Part shown: positions 40,718 to 49,285 of the stretch, in pieces
Layout of the letters: the number at the start of each line of letters is the position of its first letter
Position numbering within the stretch: the stretch's first letter is position 1
Assembly: GCA_017403345.1 (NCBI GenBank)
Contig: JAFQOH010000013.1
Location: 1 to 64,000, forward strand
Reading direction: 5' to 3'
Length of the DNA stretch: 64,000 nucleotides
DNA from: RGIG3701 sp017403345
GTDB lineage: Bacteria > Planctomycetota > Planctomycetia > Pirellulales > Thermoguttaceae
Made by a program: the position numbers and the translations under genes
The notes under the pieces: generated by a model
Seen by the model: only the letters and a program-made list of their open reading frames with translations
Databases searched by the model: none
What the model was told of the DNA's origin: nothing

Positions 40718-42097
40718 ATGCAGCCTATTTCAGAATATCTTGCAGAAAATGCGTTAAATTTGAAAAATGAACTGATCGAATTCCTAAAGATCCCGTCGAT
40801 CAGCTGCCAGGAAGAGTATGTACCAGAGTGTCAGCGTGCCGCGGAATGGCTTGAGCGGTGTCTGACGAAGATCGGTTTTTCGGTGACGCTTTACCCGGTT
40901 TCGAGCCGGCATCCGATGGTTTACGCGGAATCGCCGAAGATCGAAGACGCACCGACGCTTCTGATCTACGGGCACTACGACGTTCAGCCTGTAGACCCGC
41001 TGGACCTTTGGACGGAAGCGAGTCCGTTTGAGCCGGAAGAGAAAAACGGGTGTCTCTACGGTCGCGGAACTTCCGACGACAAAGGACCGCTTTACTCGCA
41101 CATCGCCGCGGCCGCGTACTGGATGAAACAGCCGAACCGACCGAAACTGAATGTGAAGTTCCTCATCGAAGGCGACGAAGAAGGCGGTGATTCTACCGCG
41201 GCTCTCTTCGTGGAAGAGAATGCCGATCTGCTGGCGTGCGATTATGTGGTCCTGAGCGATTCGACCCAGTTCGCGCCCGGTTTCCCGTCGATCACTTGCG
41301 GTCTGCGCGGCATCGCGGCCTACGAATTGACGCTGACTGGCCCGATGCAGGATCTTCATTCCGGAATGTTCGGCGGCGCCGTAACGAATCCGTGCAATGT
41401 GCTCTGCACGATCCTCGGGAAAATGCACGACGAGAATCACCGGATCCAGATCCCCGGTTTTTACGACGAAGTTCGCCGTCTGCCGCAGGAAGATCTCGAA
41501 GCGATGCGGCTCCTGCCGTTTGATGATACAGGCTTTTTCTCGAGCGTCGGCGTAGAAGACGGTGTCGGCGAAATAGACATGACAGTCCATGAGCGCATCA
41601 CGATCCGGCCAACGTTCGACATCAACGGCATCACGGGCGGATACCAAGGCGAAGGAGGCAAAACGATCATTCCGGCATGGGCCTCCGCGAAATTCTCGTT
41701 CCGTCTCGTTCCGAATCAGGATGCAGAATGGCTCACCGCGGCACTCTCGCGCTGGATCCAGGAACAGCTTCCGCCCGGCATCACCATGAAACTGGACGTC
41801 GAAGCCCAATCCGGAGGTCTTCTGATCGACCTGAAGCGTCCGTGCATGAAAGCTGCGGCACGCTCGATGGAATTCGGTTTTGGCTGCGCACCAGTCTTCA
41901 CACGCGAAGGCGGCTCGATCCCGATCGTGGCGAAATTCAGCCGCCGCCTCACTCCGAACGTCCTCATGCTCGCCTACTCGCAGAAGACCGACAATGCGCA
42001 CGGTCCGAACGAGCATTTCAGCCTCACGAATTTCATCCACGGCATCAAAACCAACGTAAAACTCTGGCAGGAACTGAGTATCGAGGAAGAAAACTGA
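40718..42097 (+). CDS. M20-family dipeptidase
   Basis: A 459-residue di-zinc peptidase of the M20 family (carnosinase/dipeptidase subgroup). Metal ligands are visible: His86 and Asp88 in YGHYDVQP, the bridging Asp in GRGTSDDKG, and EGDEEGGD with the general-base Glu. NAHGPNEHFSL near the C-terminus supplies the last His. A lid domain sits between about residues 195 and 335. It probably hydrolyses dipeptides in the cytoplasm, matching the peptide permeases and amino-acid symporter in this window. TGAGGAG precedes the ATG. No signal peptide. Confidence 0.92.
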   Translation: MQPISEYLAENALNLKNELIEFLKIPSISCQEEYVPECQRAAEWLERCLTKIGFSVTLYPVSSRHPMVYAESPKIEDAPTLLIYGHYDVQPVDPLDLWTEASPFEPEEKNGCLYGRGTSDDKGPLYSHIAAAAYWMKQPNRPKLNVKFLIEGDEEGGDSTAALFVEENADLLACDYVVLSDSTQFAPGFPSITCGLRGIAAYELTLTGPMQDLHSGMFGGAVTNPCNVLCTILGKMHDENHRIQIPGFYDEVRRLPQEDLEAMRLLPFDDTGFFSSVGVEDGVGEIDMTVHERITIRPTFDINGITGGYQGEGGKTIIPAWASAKFSFRLVPNQDAEWLTAALSRWIQEQLPPGITMKLDVEAQSGGLLIDLKRPCMKAAARSMEFGFGCAPVFTREGGSIPIVAKFSRRLTPNVLMLAYSQKTDNAHGPNEHFSLTNFIHGIKTNVKLWQELSIEEEN

Positions 42098-42195
42098 TCC
42101 CGCAGTTTTCCAGCTTCCGGCACATTCCCATCCCGGAAACTGTGATTCAAAATAGTGATTCCGAAACAGAAAAAAACGGATCAGACCGCACAAAA

Positions 42196-42221
42196 GGAGC
42201 TTCCCTGAAAATGGAAGCTCC
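42196..42221. terminator. Hairpin downstream of the dipeptidase gene
   Basis: GGAGCTTCC (42196-42204) and GGAAGCTCC (42213-42221) form a 9-bp stem, with no long T-run on either strand. Probable transcript end between two convergent genes. Confidence 0.55.
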
Positions 42222-42230
42222 GTGCGTTTA

Positions 42231-42340
42231 CTCTTCCTTACTCTTCCTTACTCTTCCTTACTCTTCCTTACTCTTCCTTACTCTTCCTTACTCTTCCTTA
42301 CTCTTCCTTACTCTTCCTTACTCTTCCTTACTCTTCCTTA
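42231..42340. repeat. 10-bp tandem repeat CTCTTCCTTA, 11 perfect copies
   Basis: Eleven identical 10-bp units. The last unit contains the stop codon (TAA on the minus strand, 42340-42338) of the glycosidase gene, so the array starts exactly at its end. Perfect identity suggests ongoing slippage. Confidence 0.96.
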
Positions 42341-44809
42341 CTTCATTTCTTCAAGCAGCCGAAGATCCAGACCGTAGATCAAAAGCGGCGCCCCAGTGAG
42401 CGACAGCTCAAGCCTGCGGCGATCACCTGCTTTTTTGACGGACATTTCGACTTTCCTTCCGAGGCAGTCCAGAACGATGACCTCATTCGTCCGAAACTTT
42501 TTCGAAACTGCGAGACGAACAGGAAGGACCGTTTTCCAGTGGCTTTCCCACGGCTCCGGCGTGACGAAAAACTCGCCTTTTTCCGGGGCCTTGGACTGCA
42601 CGTAACCATCCGCACGCGACCAAAGAACAGCCAGCGGACCGCGCGGAGTTTCGAACGTCACGTACTTTATGATGCCAGGTTCCTGACCGCGGGCGGAATC
42701 GCTCATTCCCGGAACAGAAAACGCACCGTACTTCCGAAATTCCGCGCCATCCAGAGCCTCGGAAATCGTGCAGTACGCGATAAAAGACGGCTTCACCGCG
42801 CCGTGCCGGTCGAGAAGTCCATAAAAGTACTCATTGTCGTTTTCATTCATTCCACCGACATTGTGCCAGACCGAATCGTGGAGCTGGTACCAGAAGACGC
42901 CGGAGATCCCTTCCGCCATCGCCAAAACGTGCGAAAGGACGACGTTTTCCGCCGCCTGACGCTGGGAATCGTACCAGAAATGGTGCGGCCGCGTGCACGC
43001 GTAGGTCTCCGTCAGGAAAAGCGGTTTTTTCGGCGTCCGGGATGGAGTGCCATCGGGAAGTTCCGGATACTTTTCGTCAAGCTCCGCCATTTGCTTTTTC
43101 GTTCGCCGGATCGCCCCCAGAAAACTCCAGTAGCCGTCCAGACAGTCCGGCGTAATATTTCCGCGACCAGGGTGAAGACAGACGCCGTCAAGCATCGGCC
43201 ACCCGCCATTTTCCGCGATCGCGCGCAGGTACGGAAGGTCCGGGCCGGCCAGACCAAGAGAAAAGATCTGGATCTTTCGAATCTCCGGCTCCGCGTTCTC
43301 TCGTGCTTTCCAGACCGGCTGAAGCCACTCATGAGTCCACTCATCCGCAGTCTCTCCGCTTTCCAGTTTCGTCATATTCCATTCATTGCCGAGTTCCCAG
43401 CCGAAGTTTTTCTGTTCCGCCATTTTTTCCAAAGCACTGCGGATCCACGCCGCCTTTTCCTCCGGCTCATTTTGGAATTTCCCGCGCGAGATCCCTTCAT
43501 GCGAATTGGCGATGCCGCCGAATTCCCGTTCAAAGACCCGCGTATCGCCGTTTCGGAGCCACCGAACTCCCATGCGGTCCATCAGGCGGAAAACGTCCGA
43601 TTCCGACGGAACGTTAAAGGACGCGGCAAGACCGAAAATGCTCCGTTCGCGATGCTGGAATTCGTAGTCGGGAAGGATGCCGAACGTCGTGCGGGCAAAT
43701 GCTTTAGGAGCCGAAGAAGTCTCACCGCCTGCTTCCTGACCAGATGCTTTCGTTTTGATTTTCGTCTTGGGAATGGATCCTCTGGCGGAAACGTCCAGAA
43801 AATAGACCCCGCGCGGCAGGTCCGCGGGAAGCGTGACCTCACGGATAAAAACTGGATCTTGGGCAAAATCAGCGCGTTTTTCGGTTCCCTGCGCCACGAT
43901 CTTTCCATCAAAATCTCGGACTGTCCAGCGGATTTGGAGCATTTTTGGAAGTTTCCGTCCGGCGGGGAGCTGAATGTTCGGCGAGTCCGCGCAGATCGTG
44001 AATTTCGGCGTTTCTCCCGGTTTCCAAAGGTGGAATGGCTGGGATGAGGAAACCGTCAGTCCCAAAAGTTCCCCGCGCCCCATCCACGCGCTGACCGATT
44101 CCGCGGACACCGTGCTTCCGTCCCGCGGTGCGGTGAGGAGAAATTCTGCCGTCCCCTCAAACGTTCTGGAGGCCGCGTTTTCCACCGGCTTCACCGTCAT
44201 GTGCTGTGCCCACGGATCGCGCCAGTTGGCATTTCCGTTGATCTTCTCCCAGATCTCCGTCTTTCCGAGATGCCAGCGCGCGAATGTACCACCGGATCGC
44301 TCAAAAAGTGTCCCGGGAGTTCCGGACGCGGTTTTTTCGGTCGGTCTCTCCCAAAAAACGGGTTTCTCAAGTTTCCCTGCCTTACCCATCGAGAGCGGTG
44401 ACTGCCGCCGGACCATGACGTTCCACGGATTCACGTTTCTTCCATTTTCCGTGTCGGAAAAAACGAGCTGAAAACGAATCGTGACTTTCCCGTTCTCTTC
44501 CGTCAGACACGCGGACGCTTTCTGAAGTTCCGTCCGCTCTTTCGGGACCCCAAGCTCAAGCTGAAATCCATCTTCCGTTTCTCGGCATGAGGTAAATTTC
44601 AGTTCTCCGTTGAATTTCAGGCCGTCAATGAGAAAAACCGCCTCTCCGTCCGGAGCGAGAAAACGGATCGCGTCGTCTTGGACTTGGACCGTAGGAAACG
44701 TTCCTGGCTCGGAAGCTGAAACTGCGATTTGGAACCAAAGAACGAAAAAAAATGAAAAAAATCCCGCAAGAAAAAGACTGCCGGATAAAAGATCCTTCCG
44801 CATACGCAT
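42338..44809 (-). CDS. Secreted clan GH-A glycoside hydrolase-like protein
   Basis: An 823-residue protein with an N-terminal membrane-type signal (LFLAGFFSFFFVLWFQIAVSAS). Residues about 35-360 are beta-rich with no recognised family. A TIM barrel occupies about 385-720, with the acid/base Glu476 in WELGNEWN and the probable nucleophile Glu601 in FLTETYAC, 125 residues apart as in clan GH-A (GH39, GH5 or GH79-like). A C-terminal beta domain follows. It probably acts on polysaccharide outside the cytoplasm. AAGGAG lies 7 bases before the ATG. Its stop codon lies in a 10-bp tandem repeat. Confidence 0.75.
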   Translation of the reverse strand: MRMRKDLLSGSLFLAGFFSFFFVLWFQIAVSASEPGTFPTVQVQDDAIRFLAPDGEAVFLIDGLKFNGELKFTSCRETEDGFQLELGVPKERTELQKASACLTEENGKVTIRFQLVFSDTENGRNVNPWNVMVRRQSPLSMGKAGKLEKPVFWERPTEKTASGTPGTLFERSGGTFARWHLGKTEIWEKINGNANWRDPWAQHMTVKPVENAASRTFEGTAEFLLTAPRDGSTVSAESVSAWMGRGELLGLTVSSSQPFHLWKPGETPKFTICADSPNIQLPAGRKLPKMLQIRWTVRDFDGKIVAQGTEKRADFAQDPVFIREVTLPADLPRGVYFLDVSARGSIPKTKIKTKASGQEAGGETSSAPKAFARTTFGILPDYEFQHRERSIFGLAASFNVPSESDVFRLMDRMGVRWLRNGDTRVFEREFGGIANSHEGISRGKFQNEPEEKAAWIRSALEKMAEQKNFGWELGNEWNMTKLESGETADEWTHEWLQPVWKARENAEPEIRKIQIFSLGLAGPDLPYLRAIAENGGWPMLDGVCLHPGRGNITPDCLDGYWSFLGAIRRTKKQMAELDEKYPELPDGTPSRTPKKPLFLTETYACTRPHHFWYDSQRQAAENVVLSHVLAMAEGISGVFWYQLHDSVWHNVGGMNENDNEYFYGLLDRHGAVKPSFIAYCTISEALDGAEFRKYGAFSVPGMSDSARGQEPGIIKYVTFETPRGPLAVLWSRADGYVQSKAPEKGEFFVTPEPWESHWKTVLPVRLAVSKKFRTNEVIVLDCLGRKVEMSVKKAGDRRRLELSLTGAPLLIYGLDLRLLEEMK

Positions 44810-44839
44810 TGGAACTCTCCTTAAGATAAAAGATCTCGC

Positions 44840-44874
44840 AAAAAAGCCGTCAGTTTCGCAATCTTCCGGCTTTT
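44840..44874 (-). terminator. Rho-independent terminator of acnA
   Basis: On the minus strand AAAAGCCG (44874-44867) pairs with CGGCTTTT (44849-44842), followed by further T residues. Confidence 0.8.
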
Positions 44875-44894
44875 CGTTTTCGTGTGAACGTCTT

Positions 44895-44920
44895 CACGGG
44901 AAAGCCGAAACTTTCCCGTG
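44895..44920. other. Perfect 10-bp inverted repeat after acnA
   Basis: CACGGGAAAG (44895-44904) and CTTTCCCGTG (44911-44920) with a 6-nt loop, 25 bases after the acnA stop. It may stabilise the 3' end or add to termination. Confidence 0.6.
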
Positions 44921-44944
44921 GATCCTGCGTCTGCTCTGCTTCAC

Positions 44945-47689
44945 TTACTTCGCGAGCAGTTTGCGAAGGACGGTCTGGAGGATGCCGCCGTTGCGGTAGT
45001 ACTCGATCTCGACCGGCGTGTCGATGCGGACGGTCGTCTGGAAGGAGACTGCCGCGCCGTCGGCCTTTTTCGCCGTGACGGTGAGCGTCTGCGCAGGCTG
45101 GAGCGTCTTCATGTCGAACGCAATGTCGAAGACTTCCTCACCGGTCAGGCCGAGGCTCTGCCAGGTCTCACCGTTCTGGAACTGAAGCGGAAGGACGCCC
45201 ATTCCGACCAGATTACTGCGGTGGATCCGTTCGTAGCTCTGCGCGATAACCGCACGCACTCCGAGCAGGCACGCGCCTTTTGCCGCCCAGTCTCGGCTGG
45301 AACCTGTCCCGTACTCCGCGCCGGCGAGCACGACGAGCGGAACGTTCGCTTCACGGTACTTCACGGCAGCATCGTAAACGGACATTTCCTCGCCGCCGGG
45401 CATGAAGCGCGTCACGCCGCCTTCCGTACCGGGTGCGAGCAAGTTGCGCAGGCGAATGTTCGCGAACGTGCCGCGCGTCATCACGCGGTCATTTCCGCGG
45501 CGGGAACCGTAGCTGTTGAACTCTTTCTGTTCCACGCCGTTTCCGAGCAGGAACAGACCAGCCGGGCTGTCCTTTTTGATGGCGCCGGCGGGGGAAATGT
45601 GGTCCGTCGTGATCGAGTCGCCAAGCGCGAGCAGGACGCGGGCCGAGCGGATCGAGTAGTCTTTTTCCGCGTCGTATTCGGCCGTCATTTCAGTCATGAA
45701 CGGCGGTTCCTGAACGTAGGTGCTCTTCAGATCCCACGGGAAAAGGTCAGAATTTCCTGCCGGGATCGCGTTCCACTGTTTCATTCCCTCGTCCGTCGTG
45801 TTCGGGTCGCACTCGAAGACGCTCGCGTAGCGGTTCGCGAACATTTCGGGAAGTACGGAGGTCTTTTCCGCCTCGGCGATCTCCTCGTTCGTTGGGAAAA
45901 TGTCGCGCAGGTAGACCGGTTCGCCATTCGGATCCGTTCCCAGAGGCTGGGTCTCGAAATCAAAATCGACCGTCCCGGCCAGCGCGTAAGCGACGACCAG
46001 CGGCGGGCTGGCGAGGTAGTTCGCCTTCACGAGCGGGTTGACGCGGCCTTCAAAATTGCGGTTTCCGCTCACGACCGCCGACGCGACCAGTTCATTTTCA
46101 GTCACGGCTTTTCCGACGTTCTCAATGACCTGCCCGCTGTTTCCGATGCACGTCAGGCAGCCGTAGCCGACCGTCTGGAATCCGAGCTGGTCCAAAGACT
46201 CGCTCAGGCCCGCTTTGTCGAGGTAGTCCGTCACGACGCGGCTTCCGGGAGCCAGGGAAGTCTTGACCCACGGCTTCGAGCGGAGGCCTTTTTCTACCGC
46301 GTGCTTCGCGAGAAGACCGGCGGCGAGCATGACGCCCGGATTGCTCGTGTTCGTGCAGGAGGTGATCGACGCGATGACCACGGCACCGTGACCGATCGTG
46401 CTTTCCGTTCCGTCCGCGTTCGCGACCGTTCCCGTCCGTTTCGCGGCCGTCTCATCCAGCGCAAAACCGCGTTTTTCGACCGGCGCGGCAAGAGATTCCG
46501 CGAATTTCGCCTTCATGTTCGACAAAAGGATGCGGTCCTGCGGGCGTTTGGGACCCGCGAGGCACGGTTCGACCGTCGAAAGATCCAGCGTAAGGACTTT
46601 CGTGTACTCCGGAGTCGGCGCGTCCGGCGTGCGGAAGAGTTTCTGCGCTTTCGTGTAGTTTTCGACCAGCGCGACTTCCTCGGCCGTGCGTCCGGTCTGA
46701 CGCAGATAGTCGATCGTCTGCTCATCGATCGGGAAGAATCCCATCGTCGCACCGTATTCCGGCCCCATGTTCGCCAGCGTGGCACGGTCGGCGAGCTTCA
46801 TGGTCGGGACGCCTTCACCGAAGTACTCGACGAATTTTCCGACGACGCCCTCTTTACGCAGCATCTCGGTGATCGTCAGGACCAGGTCCGTCGCCGTGAC
46901 GCCGGGCTTGAGCTTGCCGGTGAGTTCTACGCCGATGACGTCCGGAAGCAGCATGTAGAGCGGCTGACCGAGCATGACGGCTTCCGCTTCGATCCCGCCG
47001 ACGCCCCAGCCGAGAACGCCCAGTCCGTTGATCATGACCGTGTGCGAGTCGGTGCCGACGAGCGTGTCGGGAAACGCGACTTCATCGCCGTTTTCGTCTT
47101 TCTGCAGGAAGACGCATTTCGCGAGATACTCAAGGTTGATCTGGTGGATGATCCCCATGCTCGGCGGGACGGCACGGAAATTGTCGAGCGTGTTCTGCGC
47201 CCAGCGGAGAAGTGCGTAGCGTTCGCTGTTGCGGTGGAATTCCAGCTCAAGGTTTTTCGCAAACGCATCGCAGGAACCGAAATAGTCCGTCTGCACCGAA
47301 TGGTCGATGACCAGATCGACGGGAACGAGCGGATTGATCTTCTTCGTGTCGCCGCCGAGACGCTCCATCGCGCTGCGCATCGCCGCAAGGTCCACCACGC
47401 ACGGAACGCCGGTGAAGTCCTGAAGGATGACGCGAGCCGGCTTGAACGGGATCTCCATCCGCTCACCGTTCGGCGTCCAGGCCGCAATGTTCCGGATGTC
47501 CTTTTCGCAGACTTCAAAATCGTCGCAGTTTCTCAGCGCAGACTCGAGCAGGATACGGATCGAGTAGGGGAGCTTGTCCAGCTCGGCGATGGACTCAAGA
47601 GCCGAAAGTCGGTAAAGAACGGCCTGACCGTTCCCGGTGTCGAATGTGGTCCGCGCATTGAACGGATCGATTTTTTTGTGGTTTTCCAT
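44945..47689 (-). CDS. acnA: Aconitate hydratase A
   Basis: A 914-residue enzyme converting citrate to isocitrate in the TCA cycle. The [4Fe-4S] ligands are one Cys in SITSCTNTSNP and two in GYGCLTCIGNSG. LVGTDSHTVMINGLGVLGWGVGGIEAE and AGAEYGTGSSRDWAAKG are the other signatures. ALGDSITTDHISPAG starts the swivelling domain. Length and domain order match AcnA/IRP1. The ATG at 47689 is used, since GGAG sits 7 bases upstream; an ATG four codons earlier overlaps that site. It has its own promoter and terminator. A near-full-length open frame on the opposite strand is a codon-bias shadow. Confidence 0.96.
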   Translation of the reverse strand: MENHKKIDPFNARTTFDTGNGQAVLYRLSALESIAELDKLPYSIRILLESALRNCDDFEVCEKDIRNIAAWTPNGERMEIPFKPARVILQDFTGVPCVVDLAAMRSAMERLGGDTKKINPLVPVDLVIDHSVQTDYFGSCDAFAKNLELEFHRNSERYALLRWAQNTLDNFRAVPPSMGIIHQINLEYLAKCVFLQKDENGDEVAFPDTLVGTDSHTVMINGLGVLGWGVGGIEAEAVMLGQPLYMLLPDVIGVELTGKLKPGVTATDLVLTITEMLRKEGVVGKFVEYFGEGVPTMKLADRATLANMGPEYGATMGFFPIDEQTIDYLRQTGRTAEEVALVENYTKAQKLFRTPDAPTPEYTKVLTLDLSTVEPCLAGPKRPQDRILLSNMKAKFAESLAAPVEKRGFALDETAAKRTGTVANADGTESTIGHGAVVIASITSCTNTSNPGVMLAAGLLAKHAVEKGLRSKPWVKTSLAPGSRVVTDYLDKAGLSESLDQLGFQTVGYGCLTCIGNSGQVIENVGKAVTENELVASAVVSGNRNFEGRVNPLVKANYLASPPLVVAYALAGTVDFDFETQPLGTDPNGEPVYLRDIFPTNEEIAEAEKTSVLPEMFANRYASVFECDPNTTDEGMKQWNAIPAGNSDLFPWDLKSTYVQEPPFMTEMTAEYDAEKDYSIRSARVLLALGDSITTDHISPAGAIKKDSPAGLFLLGNGVEQKEFNSYGSRRGNDRVMTRGTFANIRLRNLLAPGTEGGVTRFMPGGEEMSVYDAAVKYREANVPLVVLAGAEYGTGSSRDWAAKGACLLGVRAVIAQSYERIHRSNLVGMGVLPLQFQNGETWQSLGLTGEEVFDIAFDMKTLQPAQTLTVTAKKADGAAVSFQTTVRIDTPVEIEYYRNGGILQTVLRKLLAK

Positions 47690-48067
47690 GAGCTTCTCCA
47701 TTAATTAATAAAAATATCAGTCCGAAGACAGTTCAACTATCCTTTCATTTTACCATTTTTTGAGAAAATTTCCAGACGGGGGGAGAAAATAATTTGAAAT
47801 TTTACCTGAAGCATAAAATGGCTAATGGACCGGCACAAAAAATATATTTAGGCGGATGGATCCGAAAAGAGTCCTTCGAATAAATCTAGAATCGTTAAAC
47901 TTTGCGCATTTTAACTAACCGGAACAACCGGAACGTCTTATCGGCAGATTTGGAAAATTCCGTACAATCGGAACATTTTGACTTTGGGAAAAGGGAGAGG
48001 GTGCCGAAATAGGAAATAAGAAAAAGAATTTTGTTCCTTCATTGATTTTATCGTAAGGGCAGACGAT
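47690..48067. other. Divergent intergenic region between acnA and the gene at 48068
   Basis: It contains the acnA promoter (47747-47775) and AT-rich sequence. No plus-strand promoter is convincing. No gene is seen. Confidence 0.6.
47747..47775 (-). promoter_or_regulatory. Probable promoter of acnA
   Basis: -10 TAAAAT (47752-47747, minus strand) with CTGGAA (47775-47770) at 17 bp. The same CTGGAA -35 occurs before the gene at 16366. Confidence 0.45.
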
Positions 48068-49090
48068 ATGCGGAAAAAAAGGAATTTTTGGAAAATTTAC
48101 GGTTTTTTGAGCGTTTTGATGCTTAATTTCGCGCTCTTCGGAGTTTGTTCGGGACAGTCGATGCTTCCGGGAACCTCCCAAACAGCAGCAGGACCGGAAA
48201 TCACCGTCCTGGGTGCGTCAGACTATCAGAAAGCCTCCGCTTCCCAAAAAAGCCGAAAAGAGATCCTTGGCAAGATCCCCTTCAAGCGTCTGACGCCGGA
48301 TGCACAGCAAAAGGTCTTGGACGTACTGAAAAACGTTTCGATGTACCGCCGTCTCCCTGTCCAGATCGTGCCGTGCGAGAAAGTGCTCTACGATTTCATG
48401 ACGTACCATCCGGACACGATGGTGAATATCTGGGAACTGATGGGCGTCAGCCAAATGATGCTTCGCCAGGTGGGTCCGGATATTTTCTACATGGAGGATC
48501 AGGCCGGAACGCGCGGGCAGATCGAATGCCTGTACCGTTCTCCGGAACTCATGCTCATCTACGTTTACGGCACTTACGAAGGCGTTCCGTTCCCGAAGAA
48601 AGTCTCCGGCAGCGGTCTGATGGTCCTGCAGAATCAGCAAGTGAAGAGTACTTTGGGTGAGAAGCTGCTCGCGATCCGTCTGGATGCCTTCATGCAGATC
48701 GAAAATAACGGAGTCGAGACACTCGCGAAAACGTTTCAGCCGCTCGTCGGAAACGTGGCGGACAATAATCTGAATCAGGTCGCAGGATTTCTCGGACGTC
48801 TTTCCGAAACGGCAGTCGAAAACGGACTGGGTGTCGCGCATATGGCACGGCGTCTGGAACGGGTGGCTCCGGAAGTGCGTGAGGAGTTTGCCGAAGTGGC
48901 ACTTCTGATCGCCGGACGCAGCACGCCAATGAATACTCCGGCTCCTATGCCGCTCGCTTCTCCGGTCGAGAGTGCGTATCCGCAGCCGATCCACTCCGCA
49001 GTCGGAAGTAATGCTTCAGCCGGCACCATAGCACAGCCGTCTCCATCCGCCGCGCCATACATCCCGCCGGTCCCGGAACAAAAATTCTGA
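48068..49090 (+). CDS. Secreted protein of unknown function
   Basis: A 340-residue protein. The signal peptide (FWKIYGFLSVLMLNFALFGVCSGQ) is followed by a mostly ordered region (about 60-280) containing LTPDAQQKVLDVLKNVSMYRRLPVQIVPCEKVLYDF, WELMGVSQMMLRQVGPDIFYMEDQAGTRG and IECLYRSPELMLIYVYGTYEG. The tail after 285 is Pro/Ala/Ser-rich. It resembles hypothetical secreted proteins of planctomycetes; no catalytic motif is visible. It is followed by a terminator and is probably a single-gene unit. Confidence 0.7.
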   Translation: MRKKRNFWKIYGFLSVLMLNFALFGVCSGQSMLPGTSQTAAGPEITVLGASDYQKASASQKSRKEILGKIPFKRLTPDAQQKVLDVLKNVSMYRRLPVQIVPCEKVLYDFMTYHPDTMVNIWELMGVSQMMLRQVGPDIFYMEDQAGTRGQIECLYRSPELMLIYVYGTYEGVPFPKKVSGSGLMVLQNQQVKSTLGEKLLAIRLDAFMQIENNGVETLAKTFQPLVGNVADNNLNQVAGFLGRLSETAVENGLGVAHMARRLERVAPEVREEFAEVALLIAGRSTPMNTPAPMPLASPVESAYPQPIHSAVGSNASAGTIAQPSPSAAPYIPPVPEQKF

Positions 49091-49128
49091 CCCGGCGTCC
49101 AAACAGCATCCAGCTTTCAACGGAATTG

Positions 49129-49167
49129 AAAAACTCTCGGACCGATAGATCGTCGGCGGGAGTTTTT
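49129..49167 (+). terminator. Rho-independent terminator
   Basis: AAAAACTC (49129-49136) pairs with GAGTTTTT (49160-49167), with further pairing inside (CCG/CGG). Confidence 0.8.
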
Positions 49168-49195
49168 CTGTTTTCTGACCTTCTCATGACGCCAT

Positions 49196-49233
49196 AAAAA
49201 AACAGAAGAGCCTTCCGCGGAATGCTCTCCTGT
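49196..49233 (-). terminator. Terminator of the giant surface-protein gene
   Basis: On the minus strand ACAGGAGAGCATTCC (49233-49219) pairs with GGAAGGCTCTTCTGT (49216-49202) with one mismatch and one G-U, then a T-run (49202-49196). Confidence 0.9.
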
Positions 49234-49285
49234 CTTAACTCACGTCCTACCCGCCAGAGCGACGGGCATGGATCTGGAATTTACA

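Noticed and set aside
40784..44047. Long antisense frames over the M20 dipeptidase and the glycosidase
   Set aside because: The sense strand encodes clear enzymes with catalytic motifs; the antisense products show none and lack ribosome-binding sites.
44918..47704. A 928-codon open frame antisense to acnA
   Set aside because: It mirrors the aconitase gene almost exactly, is Arg/Asp/Val/His-rich with no family resemblance, and arises from the strong codon bias of acnA.
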